From positions 17,630 to 81,629 of IMG/VR virus record IMGVR_UViG_3300009034_000015: 64,000 bases of DNA. One strand, written 5' to 3'. The stretch's first letter is position 1. Every line of letters starts with the position of its first letter. This document shows positions 1 through 6,392 of this stretch, in pieces. A model generated the notes under the pieces. That model saw nothing but the letters and a program-made list of their open reading frames with translations. It searched no databases and was not told where the DNA came from. The stretch comes from a virus. The position numbers and the translations under genes are program-made.

Positions 1-236
1 ACTAAATCAGTTAAAAAACCTTCATCTAATATTAAATCAAAATTAAATTTTTTAGTTATCTCTAAAATAGTTTTATTAACTCCAAAATTAATTAAATCAA
101 AATTATCAAAATTACCTCCAAGTTCATCAAGTAAATCTGGCTGTTTAATATATTCTGAAATAGCTAAAGATTTACTTACTTCTTTACTTAAAGTAGTTTT
201 ACCAGAGCTTTTAATACCTTCAATTATTATTAACAT
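1..236 (-). CDS. deoxynucleotide kinase-like P-loop protein (C-terminus beyond window)
   Basis: Seventy-eight residues are visible from an ATG at 236; the frame is open to the window edge, so the C-terminus is missing. Residues 7-15 (GIKSSGKTT) form a Walker A loop of the kind in thymidylate and other deoxynucleoside (mono)phosphate kinases. DLILDEGFLTDL near residue 70 resembles the segment of those kinases that holds the catalytic or substrate-binding acidic residue. The expected role is to phosphorylate nucleosides or nucleotides for phage DNA synthesis. AGGAG lies 8 nt before the start. It sits downstream of a terminator (419-454), so it probably has its own promoter in the 237-415 leader. 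The exact substrate cannot be told from the fragment. Confidence 0.7.
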   Translation of the reverse strand, partial: MLIIIEGIKSSGKTTLSKEVSKSLAISEYIKQPDLLDELGGNFDNFDLINFGVNKTILEITKKFNFDLILDEGFLTDL

Positions 237-248
237 TTTTTTAACTCC

Positions 249-265
249 TTATTATAAATTATAAT
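249..265 (-). promoter_or_regulatory. AT-rich motif TTATAATTTATAATAA before the kinase start
   Basis: A 16-nt near-palindromic AT motif lies about 13 nt upstream of the start codon at 236. The identical 16 nt occurs at 43759-43774, also about 15 nt before a start codon (43744). It contains TATAAT-like -10 boxes and could be a promoter -10 region or an operator. The match is seen directly; the function is inferred. Confidence 0.35.
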
Positions 266-325
266 CCATAACTAAATAAAATTAATTAGTAGAATTTAGC
301 CTTATAAATAATTTTATAATACCTT

Positions 326-357
326 ATCAGGCTTCTCAGATTAGCCCAGGTTAAGAC
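326..357 (-). promoter_or_regulatory. leader stem-loop resembling the one at 47346-47374
   Basis: On the minus strand GGCTAATCTGAGAAGCC forms a GGCT/AGCC hairpin inside a leader (237-415) that also contains ATTAG/CTAAT and AGGCT/AGCCT pairings. A very similar 17-mer (14/17 identical) forms the leader hairpin at 47346-47374. Nothing else supportable lies between 237 and 415. Its role is unknown. Confidence 0.3.
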
Positions 358-414
358 TTAACTAATAAAGCCTTAGCTTACCCCTAATTTAGAACTAAAA
401 CCCCTTAAAAGGCA

Positions 415-454
415 TAAAAAAAGGGATAAGCTAAATTAATAACTTATCCCTTTT
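415..454 (-). terminator. Rho-independent terminator
   Basis: Perfect 12-bp stem (419-430 with 443-454, AAAAGGGATAAG on the minus strand) with a 12-nt loop, followed on the minus strand by seven T. It ends the transcription unit finishing with the gene at 483-734. The A-rich 5' side makes it partly bidirectional. Confidence 0.85.
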
Positions 455-482
455 AGGTTAGGAAAAAAGAAGTTTGAGAGGA

Positions 483-734
483 TTAATCATCATCCTCGTC
501 CTCGTCTTGATCCTCATCCTCATCTTCTTCTTCATCCTTTGTCTTTTTGGACTTCTCCTTTTTCTTCTTGCCCTTGTCGCCCTTCTTCTCCTTCTTTTTC
601 TTTTCCTTCTTCTCCTTCTTTTCTGCCTTTTCTGCTGCCTTCTCGTCTTTGTCCTTGGCCACAACTACAAGTTTCCTACCCAGATCCTTTGCCTGGTCAG
701 GAGTCAATCCAGTTACAGTAATAGTAATTTCCAT
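483..734 (-). CDS. Lys-rich protein with acidic tail, function unknown
   Basis: The protein has 83 residues. The ATG at 734 is chosen over an in-frame GTG at 743 because GGAGG lies 8 nt before it. Residues 1-28 look like a small folded domain (EITITVTGLTPDQAKDLGRK). A stretch of alternating Lys/Glu runs follows, and the last roughly 20 residues are almost all Asp/Glu. The composition is low-complexity and polyampholytic, as in disordered DNA- or protein-binding tails. It is the last gene before a strong terminator, downstream of the VWA protein. No family is recognised. Confidence 0.75.
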   Translation of the reverse strand: MEITITVTGLTPDQAKDLGRKLVVVAKDKDEKAAEKAEKKEKKEKKKKEKKGDKGKKKKEKSKKTKDEEEDEDEDQDEDEDDD

Positions 735-827
735 TAAGCTCACCTCCTTTCTTTTTTAAGATAATTAAGTAAAGGTATTTACTACCCACTACTTACTAAA
801 TTATATAAAAAGAAAATTAAAAATTAA

Positions 828-884
828 TTAATCCCTCAAAAAATAGCCTTAGCATTTAACTAAGGCTAAATTTTCAAAGATTAA
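828..884 (-). promoter_or_regulatory. intercistronic nested-hairpin RNA element E1
   Basis: Minus strand: outer 12-nt arms TTAATCTTTGAA and TTGAGGGATTAA pair with one central G x G mismatch. The inner stem is AGCCTTAG/CTAAGGCT. It starts one base after the stop codon of the VWA gene (886-888). It lies 94 nt before the next start, farther than in the other seven copies. Confidence 0.75.
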
Positions 885-885
885 T

Positions 886-2688
886 TTAAATTAATCTAAA
901 CTGCCTTATTAAAGCAAGCAAATCTCTTAATAACTGGTCTTGCTTATCAATACTAATCTTTAGCACCGGAAACTTAAACCAGTCAACAAAAGTATTTAGT
1001 TCAATCCTATTAGTTTGTTTATACCAAATATTATTACTATAAGCATCATCATAAGCATCTTCAGGCACAGCAAAAATAACTTGACAACGATTTCTACTTG
1101 CTTTAATAATTAAGTCCTTAAAAGACTTATTGGCATTAATAGCACAGTTCTCACCAAGATCAGTAAAGACAATCATAATAGATTTTAAATAGCCCTCTAC
1201 CTTTAATTGATTTAAAAGAAAATGAGTAGAATATAAAATTGGAGTAATACCGATATGAGGTATTTCATCCCCTCTTATTATATCTACTGAACAGCGTGAA
1301 CCAATAACATGCTTACCAGTAGTAAACCACACTTGGTCAAAATCAATTAAGCCCTTAAAGGTCTCAGAAAGGATAGCATAAATTCTTTTTTCTAAATCAA
1401 AATAACTAGTCATAGAACCAGAAATATCTCCAGAAAAAATAACTTTAGCTCCCTTTTCTAATTGAGGCAATTTAAAAACCCTTACAGAAAATTCGTGCTT
1501 AGATTTAATATACTGTTGAATATCTATTAAATTTCCAGTAATATCTAAGTTAGTTTTTAATTTCTGTCTTAAAACAAGGGCTTTTCTAAGTTTCTTTGCC
1601 AGTTCCTTATCTTCAACACTTTCGCATTTAGGAACAGTTTTTTTACCTTTTTCAGTAATAGAAACTTCTTTTTTATTTAAACCTTGTTTAAGATCAGATT
1701 CAACTTTTTCCTTAGCAGAAAATTTCTGCATTAAATCCTTAGCACCTTGAACCAATGATGATAGTTCAGCTACCTCATCCTGCTCTTCAAAGTCCATTCC
1801 ATCTGTTATGCTTTCCTCTAAGTCAGTTTGCATTAGGTTAGAAAAAGAATCCTCATTATCATAAGAATCAAACTCTTTGCTTTCATTCTCAGAATCTGAA
1901 TCTTCCTTTTCTTTAGGCTGCTCAGTAGCATCCTGTTCTTGCTCTTTTTCTTTATGCTGATCAGAATTATTTTGTCCTTGCTCATCCTCTTGATCTTCAG
2001 AACCTGAACCTTCTTGCTGACTATTATCATAAGGCTCATCTAAATCCTCATCAACATCCTGGCTTTGCTCATCCTTACTTTCTTGGCTTTCTCCTTGTTG
2101 TTTATTTTGGTTTTCTTCTTCTTGCTGCCTTTTTTGTTTAGCTTCATTTATTTCCTCATTATAGAGTTTATAAACTTGCTCACCAAGTTCTACCACTCTT
2201 TTATTTGAAATAAACTTACTTTCAAACTCAGTTCTTATTTCTCCTAACTTTTCATTTAGTTTAGGAAAAGAACTTTGACCAATAAAAGCATCAAGAACCC
2301 AGTCAGGATAAAAAGAAATAATAGGTTTATAATACCTATTTGTTTTTCTTTTTTTCCTTTTACCAATTAAATCCAAATAAAACCAAGGAACAATTCGCCC
2401 TGCCATAGTATAACTTCTAAGGTCAAATAAACCATTAGTAATAGCTCGTTGATAATGCTCAACAATCTGATTATTAATTATAGATTCTTTAACTTTATCT
2501 AAGCCAAAAGTTTTTGACCAATAATCAGCTTCTGCTATTAAATAGTTATGATAACCTGAAGCTTTATTACTAACAGGCTTGCTACCTAACCTTGCTCCTC
2601 TTAGAGCTAATGCTATCGCATTCCAGATTTCATTTGACTTATTAAGACTATCTGCCGTCCACCGATCTTTCTTCTTAGTCTTCTTCAT
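886..2688 (-). CDS. VWA (CobT-like) MIDAS protein, partner of the AAA+ ATPase
   Basis: The protein has 600 residues. ATG 2688 is preferred to ATG 2700 because GGAGG lies just before 2688 and overlaps the first codons of the longer form. The N-terminal half is followed by a Glu/Gln/Asp-rich low-complexity linker (about residues 180-330). A C-terminal von Willebrand A domain carries the MIDAS motif DISGSM (421-426), a Thr near 482 and FTD near 510. This architecture (acidic linker plus C-terminal VWA) is that of CobT-type partners of MoxR/CobS AAA+ proteins. These pairs act as metal-chelatase or remodelling machines. The AAA+ gene lies 400 bp upstream in the same unit (3089-3889). The substrate is unknown; cobalt chelation is not implied, since no cobalamin genes are present. 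Confidence 0.8.
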   Translation of the reverse strand: MKKTKKKDRWTADSLNKSNEIWNAIALALRGARLGSKPVSNKASGYHNYLIAEADYWSKTFGLDKVKESIINNQIVEHYQRAITNGLFDLRSYTMAGRIVPWFYLDLIGKRKKRKTNRYYKPIISFYPDWVLDAFIGQSSFPKLNEKLGEIRTEFESKFISNKRVVELGEQVYKLYNEEINEAKQKRQQEEENQNKQQGESQESKDEQSQDVDEDLDEPYDNSQQEGSGSEDQEDEQGQNNSDQHKEKEQEQDATEQPKEKEDSDSENESKEFDSYDNEDSFSNLMQTDLEESITDGMDFEEQDEVAELSSLVQGAKDLMQKFSAKEKVESDLKQGLNKKEVSITEKGKKTVPKCESVEDKELAKKLRKALVLRQKLKTNLDITGNLIDIQQYIKSKHEFSVRVFKLPQLEKGAKVIFSGDISGSMTSYFDLEKRIYAILSETFKGLIDFDQVWFTTGKHVIGSRCSVDIIRGDEIPHIGITPILYSTHFLLNQLKVEGYLKSIMIVFTDLGENCAINANKSFKDLIIKASRNRCQVIFAVPEDAYDDAYSNNIWYKQTNRIELNTFVDWFKFPVLKISIDKQDQLLRDLLALIRQFRLI

Positions 2689-2708
2689 AACTACCTCCAT
2701 TATAATAG

Positions 2709-2760
2709 TTAATCCCTCAAAGAATCCCTTTATTTCTAAAGGGAAACTTTCAAGAATTAA
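2709..2760 (-). promoter_or_regulatory. intercistronic nested-hairpin RNA element E2
   Basis: Minus strand: arms TTAATTCTTGAA and TTGAGGGATTAA around inner stem TCCCTTTA/TAAAGGGA. It contains the stop codon of the upstream gene (2757-2759) and ends 21 nt before the ATG at 2688. Confidence 0.8.
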
Positions 2761-2876
2761 GTTAGATTCTTCTTTATCTTTCTTTCTATGCCTTCCTTAA
2801 TTATTGAATAAGCTAACCACATGCCTATTAATAATCCACTAAGAAAAGCAACTATATGAGATAAATAAAAAGCCAT
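2757..2876 (-). CDS. small single-pass membrane protein
   Basis: The protein has 39 residues: MAFYLSHIVAFLSGLLIG, then a hydrophobic segment to about residue 25 and a basic C-terminus (IERKIKKNLT). GGGAGGT lies 4 nt before the ATG. It fits one transmembrane helix with a cytoplasmic Lys/Arg tail. The stop codon lies inside RNA element E2. The function is unknown; the strong ribosome site and tight spacing support a real gene. Confidence 0.6.
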   Translation of the reverse strand: MAFYLSHIVAFLSGLLIGMWLAYSIIKEGIERKIKKNLT

Positions 2877-2903
2877 TAATACCTCCCTTTCTAAATATCA
2901 ATT

Positions 2904-3071
2904 TTAATTGCTTTCATACCAATCAAGAAGAGTCTCTATCTCGGTTACAATTAAATTTAAATTAGCCAGTTCATCTTCTTGCCAATTTTCAATTTGACGA
3001 TAACGCAAATTTTCAGGCTTGAGTTTTTGCATTGCCTTTCTTAATTTAGAAAATTGATTTTGATTTGCCAT
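2904..3071 (-). CDS. small hypothetical protein
   Basis: The protein has 55 residues. It is predicted helical and charged, beginning MANQNQFSKLRKAMQKLK, with GGGAGG about 9 nt before the ATG at 3071. It lies between the AAA+ ATPase and the small membrane protein in one transcription unit. No family is recognised; it could be an adaptor of the AAA+/VWA pair, but only position supports that. Confidence 0.6.
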   Translation of the reverse strand: MANQNQFSKLRKAMQKLKPENLRYRQIENWQEDELANLNLIVTEIETLLDWYESN

Positions 3072-3088
3072 CTAAATTACCTCCCTTT

Positions 3089-3889
3089 TTAAATATCAAT
3101 ACCAAAAGTTCCTCTTACTCTTTCAGCATAGGTTTGATAATCCTCATTCTCAAACTTACCAGCAGTTAATTTGAGAACCTCTTCGATAGTAAAACCATTT
3201 AAGGTTGCCTTACCCATTTCAACTAAATCCCTTGTTGATAGAGCATAACTAAAACCAGTAGTCCTTGTCTGAACTGCAAGGTTAACAAGGGCAGAAACTA
3301 AATTCTGATCCTCTAAACCAATTTTCTGGAGTATCTTAATCTCTTTTTTAGCAGAAGGATAGTCCATATTAATAATCCAGAACCTTGATTTAAGGTCTTC
3401 ATTTAGTTCAAATGCTCCACCATAAACACTTGGATTCTGAGTTCCTACTACTATCATCGGATCTTGGTATTCATAGCGCTTACCTATTTCCTTTACTGTG
3501 ATTCCTTGTTTAAGGTCGAGTAAAGAGTTAAGCATCTTTTGACTACCTGGAGGTAAAGCATTTAATTCCTCTAAAAGAAGAATAAACTTTTCACCCCTAT
3601 TCTGATACTTAATAGCAGTAGGTAAAATCCCAAGTGAGAAATAGCCTTCAGAACCATCAAGTCCATAATGACCAATTAGCTGAGCATATCTAGTTTCCTC
3701 TGAGCATTCAGCAATTAATAGTTTATACTTATTCTTTCTTGCATAAGAATAAACCATTAGGGTTTTACCAATTCCTTTTGGGCCATTTAAGATAACATGG
3801 CTTAACTTGGCAAAATCAAGTTTTTTGCCAACATAAGGAATTGAACCTCTTAATTTAGGTTTTACCAGTTTCTCATAAACCTTTTTCAT
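3089..3889 (-). CDS. MoxR/CobS-type AAA+ ATPase
   Basis: The protein has 266 residues. Walker A is GPKGIGKT (36-43), Walker B is FILLLEE (about 102-108), sensor 1 is GTQNPS near 155, and an arginine-finger-like LKSRF follows. Length and motif order fit the MoxR/CobS/CbbQ group of AAA+ ATPases, which act as hexamers with a VWA partner to remodel or metallate a target. The VWA partner is encoded downstream (886-2688). GGAGGTGATTT precedes the ATG. RNA element E3 sits 28 nt upstream. Phages of many types carry such CobS/CobT-like pairs, but the target is not known here. Confidence 0.85.
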   Translation of the reverse strand: MKKVYEKLVKPKLRGSIPYVGKKLDFAKLSHVILNGPKGIGKTLMVYSYARKNKYKLLIAECSEETRYAQLIGHYGLDGSEGYFSLGILPTAIKYQNRGEKFILLLEELNALPPGSQKMLNSLLDLKQGITVKEIGKRYEYQDPMIVVGTQNPSVYGGAFELNEDLKSRFWIINMDYPSAKKEIKILQKIGLEDQNLVSALVNLAVQTRTTGFSYALSTRDLVEMGKATLNGFTIEEVLKLTAGKFENEDYQTYAERVRGTFGIDI

Positions 3890-3916
3890 AAATCACCTCC
3901 ATATTAAAAAAGTTTT

Positions 3917-3969
3917 TTAATCCCTCAAGGAATACCTGGAATTAATCCAGGTAAACCCTCAAGGATTAA
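3917..3969 (-). promoter_or_regulatory. intercistronic nested-hairpin RNA element E3
   Basis: Minus strand: arms TTAATCCTTGAG and TTGAGGGATTAA; inner stem TACCTGGA/TCCAGGTA, unrelated in sequence to the other inner stems yet perfectly paired. It contains the stop codon of the gene at 3966-4208 and ends 28 nt before the AAA+ start. Confidence 0.8.
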
Positions 3970-4208
3970 TGCCCTAAAAGCTTATTAACCCTCTCAACCG
4001 TTCGGATAAGTTTCCGAATAGCCTTTCGATGCTGAGTAGATTTTACATACTTAGCACCCTTAATAGCAATCTTAGCAATAGCCAAGGACTCAGTAAGAGT
4101 TAAAGGCTTTTTAATTCCTTTAACTTTTCTTTCTGTCCTTTTTAACTGCTTTTTCTGCTTTTTTGGCCTTCCCGGTTTTCTTTTCTTTTCCTTTGCTTTC
4201 TTTTTCAT
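3966..4208 (-). CDS. basic AT-hook-like protein
   Basis: The protein has 80 residues. The Lys/Arg-rich N-terminus contains KRKPGRPKK (about residues 9-17), which matches the AT-hook core (PGRP flanked by basic residues), used to bind the minor groove of AT-rich DNA. The rest is helical and basic. AGGAG precedes the ATG at 4208. The first 89 nt overlap the end of the gene at 4120-4437 in another frame, far longer than the usual 1-14 nt overlaps here. A nucleoid-like or regulatory DNA-binding role is inferred. Confidence 0.6.
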   Translation of the reverse strand: MKKKAKEKKRKPGRPKKQKKQLKRTERKVKGIKKPLTLTESLAIAKIAIKGAKYVKSTQHRKAIRKLIRTVERVNKLLGH

Positions 4209-4437
4209 CTACACTCTCCTTTCTTTTAGCGAGTTTTTCTGCTAGCTCTCTTAAATGGTTCTTCTTCTTTTCATCTTGCTCTTTTTCCCTTTTAGCCTTA
4301 ATCCATTTTAAAAGAGCTTCTTTAGACCAGATGACTAGCCTATTATCCTTTATTCTCTGGACAACAACTTCTTCTGAAGTTTGATAGACTATTTCAGCTG
4401 GTCCACTTCGAAAGTAAACTTTCCAGCCAATTACCAT
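4120..4437 (-). CDS. hypothetical protein with Lys-rich tail
   Basis: The protein has 105 residues. An N-terminal roughly 40-residue beta-rich region (VIGWKVYFRSGPAEIVYQ) could be a small SH3/KOW-like fold. A long helical, Lys/Glu-rich C-terminus follows. TAAATG joins it to the upstream gene, whose last codons include GGAGGTGTAA as its ribosome site. Its C-terminus overlaps the AT-hook gene by 89 nt. No family is recognised. Confidence 0.65.
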   Translation of the reverse strand: MVIGWKVYFRSGPAEIVYQTSEEVVVQRIKDNRLVIWSKEALLKWIKAKREKEQDEKKKNHLRELAEKLAKRKESVDEKESKGKEKKTGKAKKAEKAVKKDRKKS

Positions 4438-4764
4438 TTACACCTCCTTTCTTCCTTCTTTAAGGCCAATCGAAACTTCACTACCATCTACAGCAGTTCC
4501 ACAGACCATTAAAGGTTTCTTTGGTTTAAGAATCTTTCCATTTTTCAGAACAAGATAACTAAATTTTGGGGATCTCTTTTTCATTAATTCCTTACCCTTT
4601 GGAGTATTACCTATAATAACACACCTTAAAGAAGAATTAATTCTAAGAGATTCTAACTTTTCTTTTGCTTGCTTGATAGTTTCAGTATTAAAACAAAAGA
4701 ACATTTTAGGATCATCCCCTTTAGGTATCTGCGTCTGAAACCTATCCTTTTTCTTAAAACCCAT
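4438..4764 (-). CDS. hypothetical protein
   Basis: The protein has 108 residues, mixed alpha/beta, with segments such as SLRCVIIGNTPKGKEL and PLMVCGTAVDGSEV. The start has GGAGGTGTAA directly upstream, within the end of the preceding gene. The stop abuts the next ATG. I recognise no family; it sits between a DNA repair glycosylase and an AT-hook protein. Confidence 0.65.
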   Translation of the reverse strand: MGFKKKDRFQTQIPKGDDPKMFFCFNTETIKQAKEKLESLRINSSLRCVIIGNTPKGKELMKKRSPKFSYLVLKNGKILKPKKPLMVCGTAVDGSEVSIGLKEGRKEV

Positions 4765-5106
4765 TTACACCTCCTTTCTTTTTCTACACTTCTTGCATCG
4801 TTTATAAAGATCACTAAAGGATTTTTTTAAATCAACTTTAGTATTCTTTTCGGTATTATCTAAATTTAATAAAATATCTCTACTATATTTTATATAAGCA
4901 TTATGATTCAGATTACGCTTCTTCATTTCCTTAGCTAACAAATCATGACGATCCCAAATAGCTAAGGGTTCTACAAATTGCTGTAAGGCAAGTTTGCCTA
5001 ATTTTCTTCCTTTTGCAATATGACCAGCAAGTTTATGCAATTCATAATGTTCACCTAATAAATGCTGATTACATAATAAGGAAGGTTTTAGCATCCACAT
5101 CCTCAT
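4765..5106 (-). CDS. pyrimidine-dimer DNA glycosylase (endonuclease V family)
   Basis: The protein has 113 residues. The N-terminus MRMWMLKPSLLCNQHLLGEH, followed by ELHKLAGHIAKG, EPLAIWDRHDLLAKEM and KKRNLNHNAY, is the signature of the Pyr_excise family. T4 DenV is its classic member and shares QHL..E..EL and RH..L..EM..RG. In that family the enzyme excises UV-induced cyclobutane pyrimidine dimers by glycosylase/AP-lyase chemistry. The C-terminal basic tail with KKCRKRK is unusual. The ribosome site is GAGAGG. It is shorter than T4 DenV (138 aa) but covers the core. Confidence 0.8.
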   Translation of the reverse strand: MRMWMLKPSLLCNQHLLGEHYELHKLAGHIAKGRKLGKLALQQFVEPLAIWDRHDLLAKEMKKRNLNHNAYIKYSRDILLNLDNTEKNTKVDLKKSFSDLYKRCKKCRKRKEV

Positions 5107-5135
5107 TAGTTACCTCTCTTTTTAAATTAATAAAT

Positions 5136-5186
5136 TTAACTCCTCAATAAAGCCCTTTAAAATAAAGGGCTAAGTTCAAAAGTTAA
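5136..5186 (-). promoter_or_regulatory. intercistronic nested-hairpin RNA element E4
   Basis: Minus strand: arms TTAACTTTTGAA and TTGAGGAGTTAA. Relative to the other copies, positions 5-6 and their partners change together (T-A to C-G, C-G to T-A), which is compensatory. Inner stem AGCCCTTTA/TAAAGGGCT. It begins 3 nt after the upstream stop codon and ends 30 nt before ATG 5106. Confidence 0.8.
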
Positions 5187-5189
5187 ATT

Positions 5190-5405
5190 TTATTCATGCT
5201 GCTCATCATCTTCTTTTTCTTCTAATTCTAATTCATGGCATTTACTAAAAGTTTCAATTTGAGCTTGAATAGAATAAAATAACTTTTCAACTTCTCTTAT
5301 TGTTAAATTTACACCATGAATTGAACGCCCAATCATTCTTCCCTCAAATCCAGTAACTTTGCTAATCTCAATGTTAAAAACCCCTCTTTCTTTTTCATCT
5401 ATCAT
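5190..5405 (-). CDS. hypothetical protein
   Basis: The protein has 71 residues: an N-terminal beta-like stretch (VFNIEISKVTGFEGRMIG), then a helix and an acidic end (EEKEDDEQHE). GGGAGGTTAAG precedes the ATG and element E5 lies 29 nt upstream. No family is recognised. Confidence 0.65.
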   Translation of the reverse strand: MIDEKERGVFNIEISKVTGFEGRMIGRSIHGVNLTIREVEKLFYSIQAQIETFSKCHELELEEKEDDEQHE

Positions 5406-5433
5406 CTTAACCTCCCTATTTAAAGTTAATAAA

Positions 5434-5486
5434 TTAATCCCTCAATAATCCCCTTAAATAAATTAAGGGGAAAGTTCAAGGATTAA
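5434..5486 (-). promoter_or_regulatory. intercistronic nested-hairpin RNA element E5
   Basis: Minus strand: arms TTAATCCTTGAA and TTGAGGGATTAA; inner stem CCCCTTAA/TTAAGGGG. It contains the stop codon of the 5483-5656 gene and ends 29 nt before ATG 5405. It is nearly identical to E8. Confidence 0.85.
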
Positions 5487-5656
5487 TAAGCTAAAAGATC
5501 TAATCTCTTTTTTATTTCCGCCTTTTCCTCTTTGCAAACTTCACGAAGATCACAATACTTACAAAATTTATGCTTAATTTTCTTTGGATTTTTATTCCTT
5601 AAATGAGAAATTAAGCAACCAAAAGCATTTTCTTGTTTAGAAGTTCTTAAAGCCAT
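5483..5656 (-). CDS. small Cys-cluster protein (Cas4/RecB tail-like motif)
   Basis: The protein has 57 residues. A single Cys at 14 is followed by FCKYCDLREVCKEE (32-45), giving C-x2-C-x6-C. This resembles the C-terminal iron-sulfur Cys cluster of Cas4/AddB-type PD-(D/E)XK nucleases, but no nuclease domain is present. AGGAGT precedes the ATG at 5656. It may be a standalone metal-binding protein. The nuclease-tail likeness is only motif-level. Confidence 0.6.
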   Translation of the reverse strand: MALRTSKQENAFGCLISHLRNKNPKKIKHKFCKYCDLREVCKEEKAEIKKRLDLLAY

Positions 5657-5684
5657 TTTACTCCTCCTTTTCTAAATTAATAAA

Positions 5685-5741
5685 TTAATACCTCAAGGAA
5701 TTACCCTAATTAAAAATTAGGATAAAACCTTCAAACATTAA
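5685..5741 (-). promoter_or_regulatory. intercistronic nested-hairpin RNA element E6
   Basis: Minus strand: arms TTAATGTTTGAA and TTGAGGTATTAA; position 6 pairs G-U instead of C-G, preserving the helix. Inner stem CCTAATT/AATTAGG. It contains the stop codon of the small gene at 5738-5833 and ends 29 nt before ATG 5656. Confidence 0.75.
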
Positions 5742-5833
5742 TTCCTTTTAGCTACCTTAGCTAGAGTTAATTCTAACTTATTAACTCTGCATTTTAAAAG
5801 CCAGATAGCTCTTTGAATTTTTATTAAAGTCAT
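5738..5833 (-). CDS. short peptide gene
   Basis: The protein has 31 residues, begins MTLIKIQRAIWLLKCRVNK and is amphipathic and basic. AGGAG lies 7 nt before the ATG and the stop codon is embedded in element E6, the same arrangement as the longer genes around it. No homology can be judged at this length. Confidence 0.45.
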   Translation of the reverse strand: MTLIKIQRAIWLLKCRVNKLELTLAKVAKRN

Positions 5834-5846
5834 AGCCAGTCTCCTT

Positions 5847-5945
5847 TTACTTCTTAATTAGCTTTATAGTTTCTAAGTTAAAAACTAAAGCAATCTTCTG
5901 AAGAGTTGACTTCCTTCGCCTTCTAACTTTAATAATCCTTTTCAT
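5847..5945 (-). CDS. short basic peptide gene
   Basis: The protein has 32 residues, beginning MKRIIKVRRRRKSTLQKIAL, highly basic. GGGAGGTTTAAA precedes the ATG and element E7 lies 22 nt upstream, which supports translation. It could bind nucleic acid; no family is recognised. Confidence 0.5.
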   Translation of the reverse strand: MKRIIKVRRRRKSTLQKIALVFNLETIKLIKK

Positions 5946-5966
5946 TTTAAACCTCCCTTCAATTAG

Positions 5967-6018
5967 TTAATCCCTCAATAAAGCTCTCCAATTAAGGAGA
6001 GCTAAGTTCAAGGATTAA
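5967..6018 (-). promoter_or_regulatory. intercistronic nested-hairpin RNA element E7
   Basis: Minus strand: arms TTAATCCTTGAA and TTGAGGGATTAA; inner stem AGCTCTCC/GGAGAGCT with a 6-nt loop. It contains the stop codon of the 6015-6362 gene and ends 22 nt before ATG 5945. Confidence 0.85.
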
Positions 6019-6362
6019 ATCTTTTTCATCCTTTCTTGCAATGCTGCCAGTTGTTTTTCCCTAAATTCATTATAAGCTTGCTCAGTTACAATTCGGGTTC
6101 CACCATGACCTTTATCAATAGTCGAGATCATAATTGGAAAAATAATATAAGGTTTTCTTTCTGCCTCGGCATCTGGAGTTATTTCAACCTGGTCTGCAAA
6201 TCCTTCAGTTTTAATAATCTTTGTTACTACGCCCCAATGCTCTGGATTTGCCATATCCCCTCGGTTATAAACTCTAAGACCAATTTCAATCTCTTCTGTT
6301 TTCATCCCTGCTTTTCTACTTATCGCCTTGGATTCTTCAAAGCATATTTCTTTTAGCCTCAT
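6015..6362 (-). CDS. hypothetical protein
   Basis: The protein has 115 residues. A charged N-terminal helix is followed by IGLRVYNRGDMANPEHWG and VVTKIIKTEGFADQVEIT, a beta-rich core that may be an SH3/KOW-like barrel, and a C-terminal helix (QLAALQERMKKI). GGAGGTTTAAA precedes the ATG. The stop codon is in element E7 and E8 lies upstream. Function unknown. Confidence 0.7.
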   Translation of the reverse strand: MRLKEICFEESKAISRKAGMKTEEIEIGLRVYNRGDMANPEHWGVVTKIIKTEGFADQVEITPDAEAERKPYIIFPIMISTIDKGHGGTRIVTEQAYNEFREKQLAALQERMKKI

Positions 6363-6392
6363 TTTAAACCTCCATAGTTTAAAGTTAATAAA

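Noticed and set aside
474-759. Plus-strand open frames opposite the Lys/acidic gene
   Set aside because: They are the antisense of a low-complexity coding stretch and give Leu/Phe/Ser-only proteins without ribosome sites.
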